Assembly: GCA_031002005.1 (NCBI GenBank)
Contig: JARYHS010009186.1
Coordinates: 248,987,894 to 249,051,893 of the forward strand
From: Vandiemenella viatica
Lineage: Eukaryota > Arthropoda > Insecta > Orthoptera > Morabidae
Reading direction: 5' to 3'
DNA length: 64,000 nt
The notes under the pieces were generated by a model that was not told the origin of the DNA, did no database searches, and saw only the letters and a list, made by a program, of their open reading frames with translations. A program made the position numbers and the translations under genes. Positions 22,405-34,250 of this stretch are shown here, one piece after another; within the stretch, counting starts at the first letter, position 1, and each line of letters begins with the position of its first letter.

Positions 22405-23628
22405 CACAGTCCAGTCACAATAATGTGACCGCCTCTCTAAAACCAGAATAACCACCTTTGGAAGAGCGGACCGCTGCGAGGCGTGCAGGAAGAGAGTCAA
22501 TTAGGTTTCTGAAGGTGTTCACTGGGATGTTGAGCCATGCCGACTCCAGTGCCGTGGCCAGCTGCGCTACATTACGCGGTTGAGGATCCATGGCGCGAAC
22601 AACCCGATCGAGGTGGTCCCACAGATTTTCGATTGGGTTTTAAATCCGGTGAGTTTGCTGGCCAGGGGAGTAAGGTAAACTCATCCTGGTGCTCTTCGAA
22701 CCACGCACATACACTGCGAGCTGTATGACACCTCGCATTGTCCTGTTCGTAGATGCCATCATTCTGAGGAAAAATTATTCGCATGTAGGGGTGGACATGG
22801 TCCGCAAGGAGAGATACATACTTGTGTTGATCCATCGTGTCTTCCACAATGATGAGTTCATCCAGTGAATGCCAGGAAAACATTCCCCAAACCACAATGC
22901 TCCCTCCTCCGCCCTGGAACCTTCCGGCAATTGTTGCAGGGTGTTTGCTTTCAGACTTTTCACGCCGTATGTGCCAACGTCCATCTGTCCGATGGAGCAT
23001 AAAACGTGATTCATCGGAAAAAAGCCACCTGTCGCCACTCTGTGGACGTCCAGTTGCTGTACTGGCGTACAAATTCCAGCCTTCGTCGCCGATGAACAGC
23101 AGTCAGCATATGTGCATTAACCAGGCGTCTGCTGCGGAGGCCCATGCGCAGCAACGTTCGCTGAACCGTTGTTGAGGATACACTCTTGGTAGCCCCTTGG
23201 TTCATCTGGGCGGTCAGTTGCTCAACAGTTACACGTCTATTTGCCCGAACGCATCTCCGTCATTCGCCTCTGTCATCTATAGCCCGTGGTGCACCACATG
23301 TTCCACGCCACTGATTTTGAATAGTGCCATTTTGCCATGCACGGTATACTTTCACCACGGCGGCACGTGAACAGTTCACAAAATTAGCCGTTTCCGAAAT
23401 GCTTCCACCCTTGGCCCGAAAGCCAATTATCATGCCCTTTTGGACGTCTGATAAATCGCTACGTTTCTGTATTACGCCAACGATTGAAATGCTTTCCGAT
23501 GCCCTAGGAGTCTAGGACATCCTCTATATACACTCCACTGTAATGTCCTGCCACCTGCCTTCTGTGATTGGTTATTTCACGTTGACGTCGAAAGTAGGTG
23601 ATGGTCACATTAATGTGACTGGACTGTG
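22405..23628 (-). mobile_element. Tc1-like DNA transposon, terminally complete
   Basis: Terminal inverted repeats of about 26 bp: CACAGTCCAGTCACAATAAT at the left, mirrored by ATTAATGTGACTGGACTGTG at the right (1 mismatch over 26). The TA duplication is at 22403-22404 and 23629-23630. The length of 1224 bp fits a Tc1 element with one intronless transposase gene. Confidence 0.95.
22440..23490 (-). pseudogene. Tc1-like transposase (frameshifted)
   Basis: Minus-strand order: N-terminal HTH (KGGSISETANFVNCSRAAVV); a premature TGA near 23255; a second HTH (GATKSVSSTTVQRTLLRMGL); a frameshift near 23030; first catalytic Asp in WLFSDESRFMLHRTDGR; second in IYEQDNARCHTARSV; then WPANSPDLKPN. A +1 shift near 22640 is needed before the third acidic residue in IENLWDHLDRVV, spaced as in DD34E Tc1 enzymes. 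The C-terminus ends about 22445. At least two frameshifts and one stop make it non-functional, though the ends could still be mobilised in trans. Confidence 0.9.
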
Positions 23629-23630
23629 TA

Positions 23631-24094
23631 GTTATAAATTTATTTTCCACTTCCGAATAAACTACCGCATCATCGGATGTCAAGTATGGAACATCAGCAT
23701 CCACAAAGATAAGTTCCGTTACAACCCAAGTTTAATGTAATACTGAGTACCTGTACAACACTAAATCACCTGCCGGCACCAGTCCTCCAGAGTTCCAAAC
23801 TTCGGAGCAGAAACGACATTCTTGCGGCGGCGGGAGTATTGACAAAAACGTTTTCCTCTCTACCTAAACGCCTACGCGGGTAACTATGCGGCTTACTCCT
23901 CAACTCATAAGTACTGAACGATAAAAGCGGATAGATGAGCCAATTTCGGTCCCAATCTGCAGGGGCATCCCTCCTCACACCACAATTTCACTTCCAAATT
24001 TAGTTTACATTGTGATTGCACGACTGCTAGCAAGCGCTTAACAATGGCTCATTTTCTGTCAAAGCAACAAAAAGTTGGCATCGTTTTAGCAATA
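23631..24094. other. No gene; fragment of repeat M3 at 23918-23970
   Basis: AAAAGCGGATAGATGAGCC, then CAATTTCGGTCCCAATCTGC match, in the opposite orientation, the end of the repeat at 25440-25700. The remainder is unassigned. Confidence 0.4.
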
Positions 24095-24426
24095 AGGGAA
24101 CGTCAATAAACCAAGTAGCTCCTTTTTGGACTCCTTTAAACCCCCCTCCCCCCACGTAGCCTTTTTCCTATTGATTCCAGAAGACATTTTGTACTGTTTT
24201 CTCCTATCAGACTATTGTAAATTAAATACGGAGATAATTAACTGAAAGAAATAAATATTCACATGCTGTTGTGTGTTCTGTTCCTAATTTTAACTGTGAA
24301 AAATGTTATGAAAAGAAAGCTACGTGGCCTGGCTCGGAAACCACCCCTGCCCCACGTAGCCCAGCGAAGCCTTCCAGCCCCCCCCCCCCCCTTTGCACCA
24401 AGCCACCTAGTTTGTGCACGCTCCCT
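24095..24426 (+). mobile_element. MITE family M2 copy
   Basis: The left end AGGGAACGTCAATAAAC and right end GTTTGTGCACGCTCCCT are imperfect inverted repeats. Two CCCCACGTAGC blocks and a C-tract lie inside. It matches 10974-11381 reversed (ACATGCTGTTGTGTGTTCTG interior). Confidence 0.75.
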
Positions 24427-24436
24427 AACCTGTACT

Positions 24437-24637
24437 CAGTAGCTCAACTAGGTTAAGAAGGGCCACTGTGCAAAAAAAAAAAAAAAAAAAAAATTGGGAC
24501 CATCAGGCCAGGCCAGATGGGCGATCTTTTTAGCTCTATCAAGTCTTGTTAGGTGTGAGGTTTGCTGGCAGGGGCTCTCTGAGATTCGGGGGCCCCGGTG
24601 CACAGAACTGCCTAGCGTCCCGATAGCTACGCCACTG
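24437..24637 (+). mobile_element. hAT-type MITE with 8-bp TSD
   Basis: It starts CAGTAGCTCAACTAGG and ends CGATAGCTACGCCACTG (imperfect inverted repeat CAGTGGCGTAGCTA). It is flanked by the 8-bp TSD CCTGTACT at 24429-24436 and 24638-24645. It holds an A23-type homopolymer and GGGGCCCC. Inserted 2 bp outside the M2 MITE end. Confidence 0.8.
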
Positions 24638-24663
24638 CCTGTACTACAGTTTGTACAGAGAGA

Positions 24664-25030
24664 AAAAGTAGAACATATCTACATCTACATATATACTCTG
24701 CAATTCACAAAATTGTGGGTGGCAGAGGGTGCTCAGCACCAAAGCTAATAATCTCTTTGTTGTGCATTCCAATCCCTAATGGTACGAGGGAAAAAAGAAT
24801 TCATATAAGAATCATTGCGGCACCTTATTTCTCTATACTTTCGATCAACCCCTTACGAAACGGATCCCAAATGGCACAACAATAGTCCAAATGTGGACGC
24901 ACAAGAGATTTGTACGCTATCTCCTTTGTTTGTTCATTACAATTTTTCAAGATTCCACCTATGAATCGCAGCCTAGGTTTAGCTCTACCTACTAAGGAAT
25001 TAATGGGTGAAGAAATGGATTTTATCACGA
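24664..25030 (-). mobile_element. LINE A copy with internal deletion
   Basis: The minus strand encodes INSLVGRAKPRLRFIGGILK and AYKSLVRPHLDYCCAIWDP, near-identical to the LINE A at 2191. It then jumps from GLIESIEK directly to the terminal region and 3' UTR (TTGCAGAGTATATATGTAGA). About 190 bp between RRAARF and NSFFPR are missing. Confidence 0.85.
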
Positions 25031-25094
25031 AAAAGTTATCTCAAATGTTCATTGTGAGAAGCCTAGAGCCAGAAGATTTTAGAAATTTTCTGAG

Positions 25095-25290
25095 AGAAGA
25101 TCTCCTCGACGTCGAGATCATTATAGACGGGATAGGACTGGGGACAAGGAACGGGAAGGAATTCGGCCATGGACTTTTGTAGGAAGCATCCCGCCATTCG
25201 CCTCGAGTGATTTGGGGAAACCATGGAAAACCCAAATTTGGATGCCCGGACGGGGATTCGAACCGCCGTCCTCCCGAATACAAATTTCGT
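25095..25290 (-). mobile_element. SINE S1 copy
   Basis: The minus strand carries GGAGGACGGCGGTTCGAATC (B box), CCGTCCGGGCATCCAAAT and TTTTCCATGGTTTCCCCAAA, then ends at TCTATAATGATCTCGACG. The tRNA head is truncated at about 25285. Confidence 0.75.
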
Positions 25291-25439
25291 GCGAAGCTCG
25301 AAATCCTTCTTCCCGCATATTGCGGTTTGTGTAGTTTTTGTTGTTTGTCCCACAATTGAGGTATTTTCTCTTAAATTTCGAAAATATTCGTCCACATCTC
25401 TTTCTCTTTAGAAATTTTTAACGACACACACCAGTAATT

Positions 25440-25700
25440 GCACAGAACACACTCGCACCCTGCTCCAAGCCGAGTGAGCGGAAATTGTACAATCGTTGCA
25501 ATCGCGCCACTCACTTCTCAATTTGCTCCCAGTCTGCAGGGACAATTTGTAAATTGTTTGTCGGGCTCTGCAATCTCCCGATATCGGGAGTAGCACGCCC
25601 AAATTGCTTAGTTATTTGACAATCTGCAGGTTCCCTGGCGGATTGCTCCTGCAGATTGGGACCGAAGTTGGGTCGTCTGTAGCCGCTTTAACACAATCGT
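25440..25700 (-). repeat. Repeat M3 (fold-back, TCTGCAGG motifs)
   Basis: Contains AGTCTGCAGG (25531), AATCTGCAGG (25621) and the reverse CTCCTGCAGATTGGG (25646). The end is GGTCGTCTGTAGCCGCTTTA. A partial copy occurs at 23918-23970. It looks like a non-autonomous DNA element, but the outer ends and TSD were not resolved. Confidence 0.4.
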
Positions 25701-26561
25701 GAATTTGACGCCTGTCGGATAAATGTATAGAAAATTATGTCACGAATGAGGAAAAATAAAGTTTAAGTTGACATCGCGCTGATACTTTGCTGGTTGCTTT
25801 TAGTAATTCCCCCCTCCTTCCCCTTCTGAGTTATACACCTAACTGCGTGGAATGTTGTGAGCACCGCCCATACTTAAGAAGCCCTTTGATAAGTTCTCGG
25901 GACTCGAGAACCAGCGCCACGTCTCGACTGCGGCGGAGAACTTGGTAATTGATGTTCTTGCCATGTCATGCGGCTGTCTGCTAACTCATTGTCCTGTAGC
26001 TAATAGTCTACTTGCAGAAGTTTTGCAATATGCCAGAGGCTAGAGCTAGTGAGCAGTCTATGAAATTAAACGTTTACTAAACCATGGCAAATATTATTAA
26101 CTGCCTAAGAAACAAAGTAGACGAGCTTTCGTTAATTTATTATTGCTTTAAAGAAAATCAATGCGCTAGTTCCTGCAATCGCACGTTGAAAACTGCAAGA
26201 AACAACAGAAAGTTTCAGAAAAGCGTCCGTATTTATGTTTAGGATAACAGGGCGGATCGCAAAATGTCATTCGTTAAGACACTGTCCTGCGTCACCATGT
26301 AATATTACCGAGTCTTTGAACTACATTTTGCCAAACATTTTTGGAATATACATGCTTCTTTTTGACCTAACGAACAAGTTTCCACCTACTGCACCGATTT
26401 CAATTGCTTGTTGAACAGTCCAGCAGTATACACAAAACAGCACATGTGGTTCGCTATTCTGTGTTATTATCACAAAAGTAAAAATGGAGTAATTCCTGAA
26501 TTCTGATATTGCAGCAGAAATTCTTATAGCGAAATTTAATGACTATATATGAAATATTTTA
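25701..26561. other. No gene seen
   Basis: Mostly AT-rich. A GC-richer patch at 25840-25960 has no recognisable coding. Confidence 0.4.
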
Positions 26562-26800
26562 ATATTTAATTAAATTGCAATGGAGCGCATGCTTCGGTGG
26601 CAATTTCCCTACACATTCATCTTCCCCTTTTCATGCACCCACCTACATTTGCCATTTACAAATTTTAAATTTAAATTCTTTCATCGTTTTTGGTAAATTA
26701 TTCATCATTTCCCTTGGAAACTTATTCCAATCCCTGACACCCTTACCCAAAAAAGAGAATCTTCCCACATTCTTATGCATTCAACAGTTCATAGACCGTT
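26562..26800 (-). mobile_element. LINE B 3' end fragment
   Basis: It opens with the LINE B terminal block AATTGCAATGGAGCGC, CGGTGGCAATTTCCCTACAC and continues with the 3' UTR and C-terminal coding relics (TTATTCCAATCCCTGACACC) as in 38490-38690. Confidence 0.75.
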
Positions 26801-27894
26801 GCTGATCACGCAAGAATTTATAGCAGCAGCCAAGATCTGGAAATGTTTGAATTTTCGCCTATTTCCAGCTACATCAAAGATAAAAAATCACTAGCTGGAG
26901 CGCTGAGAATGTTGCTGCTGAAGATCGTTGGGCGTAATTATTTCAACACTTCCGTACTAACACTCTACGAACTTTCGCATAAATACAGAGTACGTTAAGT
27001 AAGTAAGGAAGTAACGCAACTGTTGAAAGATTTATTTTTCTCTGATAGATAAAATATGGACAGGTAACAAAACACAGTTAAGTGTTGCAGTACTGAAAGC
27101 CATTTTGATTACCAGGACTAAATCAACAAATCATGTAACGACCTCCATTCCTACTTGAAAACTAGATTCGATATTTTGAAACTGATTTGTTCCGCCGATA
27201 AATACAAAACAGCTGGCTAGTTAGAACTTAGTCAGACACTAAGGATAAGTAACTCAGCTAAAATGTAATACTTTCTTACTTATTATAAGTGTTCTTCCTT
27301 TTTTAGCGAAAACTTGTAAAATACGAACAAAAAAAATTAAAAAATACAAAATTCCTCAGGCGTCCAGCTCTGAAGTCACGTTAGGCATGACGGATTCAAA
27401 CGCCACTTGAAAAAAAGCTTTTTTCGTGGATCCTACGCATAGCGGCCCATCTGTTTATCACGAGTTTCCTATGCTACATCATCACAGCTTTTATTTCCCA
27501 ACCTAGAAACCGCTTTGAAAGGATGATCAAAACCGTTAAGGCACAATTCCTCGATATCACTTCCATGTGCCTTGGGAATGATTATCCGGTACTTTTTTTT
27601 TATCTTGTAAGAAAATTGGATTTGATTTACTTTGTCCTACTGTCCAATGCCTCGACCTAAATAGGCTAACAATTTACCAAGGTAGATACATTCCCAAGTT
27701 CCTCCTTTTCACTAGATGGACCACACTTCCTAAAACTTCAGTTTAAGGGGTAGCTTAAAAGCGAGATCGCTTTTGAAATTGTCAAGTGAATGCTTTGCGT
27801 TTGCCTGGTAGGAATGTGCGGATCTGAATATGTAAAATCTTGGTATTGATCGTAACCTTGTAACTTCATTGATACCGAGGCTGGTGGATAAGTA
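26801..27894. other. No gene seen
   Basis: AT-rich sequence without recognisable genes or repeats. Confidence 0.4.
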
Positions 27895-27960
27895 ACTTTA
27901 GGAAGAATCCAGCTTCGATTCCCTGACCGGCTATCCAGATTTCAGTTTTTCATCCCCCCC
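27895..27960 (+). mobile_element. SINE S1 fragment
   Basis: CAGCTTCGATTCCCTGACCG then GCTATCCAGATTTCAGTTTT resembles the B-box and proximal body of S1. It is cut off by a C-tract at about 27954. Confidence 0.4.
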
Positions 27961-29884
27961 CCCCCCCGAAAGCGAGTTATTTTATTAATTCTATGGCACT
28001 AAAACCCTTGCAAAGGTAACAGCCAACAAAATTTCGGAAAACACTAACGCCACACTCAATCGTCTACATTCGCAGAATTAGAAGTTAATAAATTTCGTTT
28101 TGTAAAACATGTTGAATGCAATGAGAGTGGAGGCTTCTGCGACCGGAAGTTGTCTGTTGTCTGTCCGGGTGAAGTTGAGTCGTGCCGACATTTCTACGGT
28201 CTTCTTCCTGGGCAGTAACAGTTTCGGCCAAAGAAGAAGACAGCACAATCTCTGTCGAAAAGTCGGCACTACAAATCTCGACAGCCAACAGACATCAATG
28301 CAATGAGTTAAACCAAAGGGTCTACGAGGCCGAAAGGGTGTAACTTGCGCTACAGTAACTGTAACTGGTGTCACAGACACTCTGTATATATAAATAACTG
28401 TTAATTCTGTGATGAGTCAAAATAATAACGGTCCCAAATTTATATGCTGGCTACACGCTACACAGAACCAAAACAGATACTAGTAACAACGCTCTTAGAT
28501 GGACATACAGATCCAAAGTTTATGAATACTATTATTTTGTAAGAATGAAGACTTTCCCCGCGTATCACTGCAATGTACACCCGTGAAGACTACATCACTA
28601 TTATTTTAATTGTAATAAGTTCCCTAATGTCTAGTTTCGTATAAGGCGAATTTTTCTTTAAATTATTTCGCTCTTTGATGTTTAGCGCCCTTCATCGATA
28701 ATTTATTCCATACACCGATTTCTGTATCTACAAATGAAAATTCTCTTGTTTCCTTAAGGCTTATAATAAGTAATTACATGAAATTTTCTCGGTTTCACAG
28801 TTCCGATGTTATTTCATTTACTGGATCAATGGTCTCCAGGCTTCATTTAATTTCCCGAGAACATTTCATCTACATACAACGCCGAGAAAGCCTCCACTAT
28901 TGTCATGGTAATTTCTTCAATTGCACATACTAGTGTTGCTTCTTTGTCGACTATCAATTCAGCCACTACCTTTCTTCCTTATACACACTAAATACTTTTT
29001 TTAGTCGTTTCCAGTCATCAAAAGATTCCAAACCCAGCCGCTTTACCAAAGAGAAACCGTTTAAAACTGAAATTTGAATGGACAAAACGGGCATTCTGGT
29101 TGTTAACCGCTCGGTAGAAGAAAAGACAGGACGGTTGAACACATTCTGAGGCATTAGGGATTGGTAAATTTGATAACAGGTGGAAGAGTAGGGTGTAAAA
29201 ATTTGCAGAGGCAGATAGATCATTTGACTAATATTTGGGATTTTTAATGTATGCAGGAAGTTGACCAAGAGTGATTAACCAAGGATAGGAAGAGGCGAAG
29301 GAAACAAAAATAAATAAATAAAAAAAAGAAGAAGGATGAGACACACAGAACGATTAAAAAGAATTCTTCCGAAATAAGAAAGATATATTAACATGAAGGG
29401 AGATGACGGGGAATTTTTCTGAGAGAACTGATAAATGGTAAATGGAAGGAGAATATAGAAACTATATAATGTGAGCATTTTGGACTATAATGAGAATAAA
29501 ATGGAAAATGCCAAAATGTTCGCCATTATTATAAGACTTAGAGGCAACAAAGGGGGGGATGGCGGATTGAAGTTCCGTATTCCCTTTAAAATTCTCGCCA
29601 GAGGTGTTGAAGCTAAGCAGTTCTGGCGTTAGTCTAAATGGGATAATGTCTTCACGATTTAAGTCGCTTCTAAAAACTGAGACAGAGGAATAATTTATGA
29701 TATGTACGGCATATATCAGAGATAAGCACCGATTAATAAATACATAGCTAAAAAAATTATAAATCTACAAAAAAGATTGAGCACAGTGTTTGGTCGAAGT
29801 CGTACTGGATTTTTCGTAAAACGGCAATCTGATAGTGAGGAGAAATTACCATTACATGAAAGCGAAAGAGTTTGCATGTTCCCA
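27961..29884. other. No gene seen; possible LINE B relic 28640-28760
   Basis: A GC-richer stretch at 28100-28380 includes GAGGCCGAAAGGGTGTAACT but shows no identifiable product. 28640-28760 (CGATAATTTATTCCATACAC) weakly resembles the LINE B 3' region on the minus strand. Confidence 0.35.
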
Positions 29885-30112
29885 CACGATGTCAGTAGTG
29901 GGTGAGCGGTAAAACACTGGTCCTGGTTCGAATTCCCATCCGGCAAACCAGAGTTCGGTTTTCCAAGGTTTCCTGAACTCACCCCAGGCAAATACCGGAA
30001 TGGTTCCTTCAATAGGCCAAACTGTTTCCCGTTCCTTGCCTCCAGTCCTTTACCGCCTCTAAAGACCTCAACGTCGATGAGGCGTAAACCCATAACAAAA
30101 CAGACTGGAAAA
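29885..30112 (+). mobile_element. SINE S1 copy
   Basis: The head GTGGGTGAGCGGTAAAACAC, B box GGTTCGAATTCCC, and body TTTTCCAAGGTTTCCTGAAC lead to the tail CTCTAAAGACCTCAACGTCG, ATGAGGCGTAAACCCATAAC. Nearly full length, diverged. Confidence 0.75.
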
Positions 30113-32199
30113 GATCACACTATTGGATTTCTTCCAAATGTTTAGGGTAAAGGATAGTGATGCAAGGTTTCAAAAAGGATTTAACCTGCAAACATTTCGT
30201 ATGCGTGAAGTAATTACATTTAGTTATTTTTTTTTAAATGGTGGATTAATCAGTGATTTCGATTATTGAATATTGTATTGACACCGGTAACGAGATTTTA
30301 TGCAAAGTTTCAAGTTAGTCGAATACTGGGGAGTTCGTGAAACATCGATTGCAAGATTTTCAACATATAACAGATAGGTGAAACTAATACAAGCGTGGTA
30401 AAGATTAAGTGAAACAAGGCTGAGGTTTATCGACATTGGACTTGTAAGCAAATAAAAAGAGTCAAAGATATGAAGGAAAAATATGAATGAGACAAAGTTT
30501 CAACGTGAAAGCAACAGCTTATTGTTGATCCAGTTGAGGCGAACTAAGGCGGAAAAGGTGGCTTAAGTGTAAGAGGAATGTGGAGATAAGAACAGAATAT
30601 TATAGAGTAATTCATCAAACGGTTAGAGATAAAATGAAAAAAAAGGAAGAATGTGTTTGTTTCGGCAATGTTTCGTTTTTGGCGCGGTATACAGTACAGG
30701 AATAATCACAGGATGTAAACAAGCGTCGGTCCGCTGCAGGGTGAAGATGTCGGATCACACGCTTGAATACCAAGTAACATAACGATAGTGTCAATACTTT
30801 TTTGATTATTTTCTTCTTTAAATAGTATCCTACACTCTATTGCGATGGATGTAAAGACTGCGTACGGAGTTTAATACCCGATCAATAAACTGTTTTCAGG
30901 AATGTTCTACACCATTATAGAGATTTGATATAAAATGAATAAAAATATCATCTACAGAAGAAAGTTCCTTAACGGGGTTTTTTCAGCGTCTTTTATAGAA
31001 CGATAAAGCAAAATGGTGGAAATAGTTGAACATGCAATTAATACAGTTGTTTCTCTGTAAAATGACGTACATCTTACATACTATCTCAGGGAAACGTTAA
31101 TCATCATGCACTGCATTTATAAGGAGGTTCTTAAGAAAAACAAAGAATAATAATGAATACAAAAAATTAGTAGGAACAATTTTTTGTGTAAACAATTAAT
31201 TCCAAACGTCAATGCTTTCCACATAGTTACCACAGTTTTTGGATATGTTAGCTACAGGTTTGTTTACGAGATTTATGTAGAGCTTATGCAGTATCGATCA
31301 CCCCAAGAGACGGCAACTGCAGAGTTTTTATTGTACGACGAAAACGAAGTCAAAAGAGTATCTGGAGACAAAGGTAACAATTCAAAATTGCAAAGTTTCT
31401 TTGGAGAGAAATATTATTATTCTGGTAGTTACAGTTCTGGAATACATGCCAGGAACATATTAAGATTAAAAAAAATTAGAAGTAATGCATGGAATACTAA
31501 CTTTACCCCCTCCCCCCCCCCCCTCTCAAGTAAACAAATAATTTCCGATGCAGATTATTAAAAGTTCAAAGATACTGAACCCAAAAACTGCTTGATGTTC
31601 CTGACGACAGCATAAAATATGTTTGTTTTATTCCAGTCTACATCAAGCTTTTAAAACTGGTATAAATATGCATAAATGTGTATAGTGGTCACCGTCAGAC
31701 GATTGTTGATTATGTTGTTCTGAACAAAAACATTTATACCATTTAAGCCGAAAGTTTCTGCTACATCTGCCAGAAAATGATCAAATAAATGAAACTGAAC
31801 ACAACTTGCATAAACTGAAAACAAACTTGCATTTTAATTTATTCCGTTTTCAATTAATCCAATATAAAATTAAAAGATGAATAAATTGTCAGTTTTTCTG
31901 AATATTTACAACATTATATTTTTTTCTCGTCTTAATAATTTGCGCAATTTACAGCTTTTTATGTGGGTAAATATTTAATGCATCTATTCTCTGAAGATTA
32001 TTTGCAGAGTTAACTGCTCCTGGATCAATTAAATATCTTTAATAACTGTTGATAATGTAGAGTGACATGCCTAGTTTATATCGGAACAAATAAAGAATCG
32101 AACTACAAATGACGTCAAGTAATAAGACGCAAACTCGAGAGTACACACACTACTTTCGACCTCAGTTCGATATATGTTTACATTTCTGATCTCTGGCTG
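30113..32199. other. No gene seen
   Basis: Two kilobases of AT-rich sequence. A 125-codon open stretch at 31184-31561 begins at a non-ATG codon and has no domain. C-tract at 31506-31523. Confidence 0.4.
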
Positions 32200-32753
32200 A
32201 ATCCGATCATGCTTTAAGCAGTATCGACTTTCCAACTCGATCCGCGCCCAGTAGTGTGTACACGACTAAACGCTCCGCGTAGGAGGCGTATTCACATCGT
32301 TACGAGGGCGACATCTCAATTCATCGGCAATGTAACAGTTTGCAAGCCGTCCGCCATGAGCTTCGTATCAGCTAGCTTACCTTGCGACTCGAGTGCAGCT
32401 CTTATCGACTGCTTCAGCGGTGTGCGTCTCTGTACTTCTTAGCAGCGCGGTGTTCCATGCGATTAGAGCGGCAAAGCTCTGAACACGCACGCACTCACGC
32501 ACCCACACACACGCCACGCGAGATCCTACACACTAATCACCCACAACACGCCTTCCCCTTGCCGGCACAAGGCTCGGCAGCGACTGCATTACATTCATTC
32601 GACGCATGCGCAGTGAATGCGAAGCCTTGTGCTCTCAACTTCGGCATTACTGTCATCTAGTAGCGGCTGTTAGAACTCTCCTGCCGCAGCACCAAGAAGA
32701 TTTTATTTCTCCAGCTACTCGCGCCGAGCGCTAGTAATCGTACTTCAGCGATG
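32200..32753. promoter_or_regulatory. CpG-rich segment, candidate promoter region
   Basis: G+C and CpG are clearly higher than in the flanking AT-rich DNA. The palindromic GACGCATGCGCAGTG (near 32600) is close to an NRF1-type site. On the minus strand an ATG in strong context (AGCTCATGGCGGACGG, ATG at 32357) opens only a short frame. No TATA box or long ORF is seen. The promoter role is inference from composition only. Confidence 0.3.
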
Positions 32754-32761
32754 CTCTAAGC

Positions 32762-33102
32762 CAGGGGTGGCCAACCCAAATGATCTTGCGGGCCACTTTG
32801 GAAATGCATTATAACTTGGCGGGCCGTATATAAAATTATTTATCCACATATCAGATTTAGACCCATTATAGACTTTTTTTGGAGCGAAAAATTGAAACAT
32901 AATGAGTTATTATTGTGTTTGCTATTATTCTTACATGTAAGCATAGATAATATAATAATAATAACACTAAACGCAAATTGTAAAGAAATATATAACACTA
33001 AAAATTTAATATAAAAAATATTTTGTAAAAGTGTGATGACTCTCGCGGGCCGGAAAAATGTTCAAGGCGGGCCGCATGCGACCCGCGGGTTGGCCACCCC
33101 TA
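32762..33102 (+). mobile_element. hAT MITE (CAGGGGTGGCCAACC type)
   Basis: The ends CAGGGGTGGCCAACCC and GGGTTGGCCACCCCTA are inverted repeats (15 of 16). They are flanked by the 8-bp TSD CTCTAAGC at 32754-32761 and 33103-33110. The second GGGCCGT/GGGCCGC blocks near each end are subterminal repeats. 341 bp, AT-rich centre, non-coding. Confidence 0.95.
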
Positions 33103-33110
33103 CTCTAAGC

Positions 33111-33759
33111 GATGTCATTCTTTTATTGGATTTAAAAATCGGAGTGTAACTGTCTCACGATTTAAACTCCAATGTATACATGAAAAATCATTGAAATTAA
33201 AGAAATTTAAATGCTTTATATGTCACTTTGGATTTTAAAGGCAAACATTGATGCGAATCAAGAAGAAACTGATTCCAGTGACCATTATACAAAACCTTAG
33301 AAATACATGTAATATACATATATATATAAAAATAAACCAGCACGAAATCTACGACCATATCACTACAAAAACAGGGACCAAGATACTTTGATTCAATTTT
33401 GTAGAACTATACGCACTAAAAGAGTCATCGGCTTCCTTCATTAGAATATTTGTTAAGGTGCGTTAAGTGAGACAGATGGTAGATTGGGGTTGGCAGAGTC
33501 TGTAAAACCAGCAATGAGAAGCACACCGGTCCACCGTTTAAAGCTAAAAACGGGAATAATACATAACTCTTGTTTGTTCATACTTATCTATCAGTTGCCA
33601 GAGAAGGGTTGTCTCTGGAAGGGTTGAAGTCAGACAAGTCACAAAAATGCTGCATTTGGAACAATGATTTTCAATGTTGTAGAGATTGATTCTGTTGTCG
33701 GCTTACATTCAAAAGTTTGGTTGCTTTCTTTGGGCATAATGTGGTATAGCAGGATAACT
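33111..33759. other. No gene seen
   Basis: AT-rich unassigned sequence. Confidence 0.4.
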
Positions 33760-33980
33760 TTGAGCAGCTACAAGGGGGATCTGGACATGATATGTTAGGA
33801 TGCGGCAACCTTGAATTAATACAAATGCCAGAAATTCAGCTTACTGGGTACAGTGATGGAACAATAATGCGTTTGTGTGGTTATACCGCTGATGATATTC
33901 AGTTCTTGAAGGCACAAAATATAAATATCTTGGCTTATGATATAATAATAACTCAGTTGGGCAGAGTACACTGAATTTGA
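33760..33980 (+). mobile_element. LINE B RT relic, plus strand
   Basis: CAAGGGGGATCTGGACATGA, AAATGCCAGAAATTCAGCTT and ATAAATATCTTGGCTTATGA are degraded versions of LINE B RT coding (QGDLD, NAKKSQL, KYLGITFD) seen in 38776-39459. Frames are broken. Confidence 0.55.
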
Positions 33981-33984
33981 TTGC

Positions 33985-34250
33985 GATGAGGGGAATGCTC
34001 CGGTGGCAATTTCTCTAGTAATCTATTTTCACATTTCTTAGTAGATTTTATTATTTTTATCATCTTATGTACTTTCATTATTCAATTCCTTTCCCGTCTA
34101 CGTTTGCTGTTTACGAATTTTAATTTTAAATTCCTTAAGCGTTGTTGGTAAAGTATTATTCAGGAGATCATCACTTCCCTCAAAATTCCTGACACTTTCA
34201 CCCACAAAAGAAAATTTTCCCACTCCCTAATGCATAAAATCGAGGAGACA
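33985..34250 (-). mobile_element. LINE B 3' end relic, minus strand
   Basis: TTGCGATGAGGGGAATGCTC, CGGTGGCAATTTC starts the LINE B terminus. The 3' UTR follows to TTTCCCACTCCCTAATGCAT. It faces the plus-strand relic directly upstream. Confidence 0.6.

Noticed and set aside
22405..23628. Active Tc1 element
   Set aside because: Ends and TSD are intact, but the transposase has a premature stop near 23255 and frameshifts near 23030 and 22640.
31184..31561. 125-codon plus-strand ORF
   Set aside because: Starts at a non-ATG codon, ends in low-complexity P/S text from a C-tract, and shows no domain.
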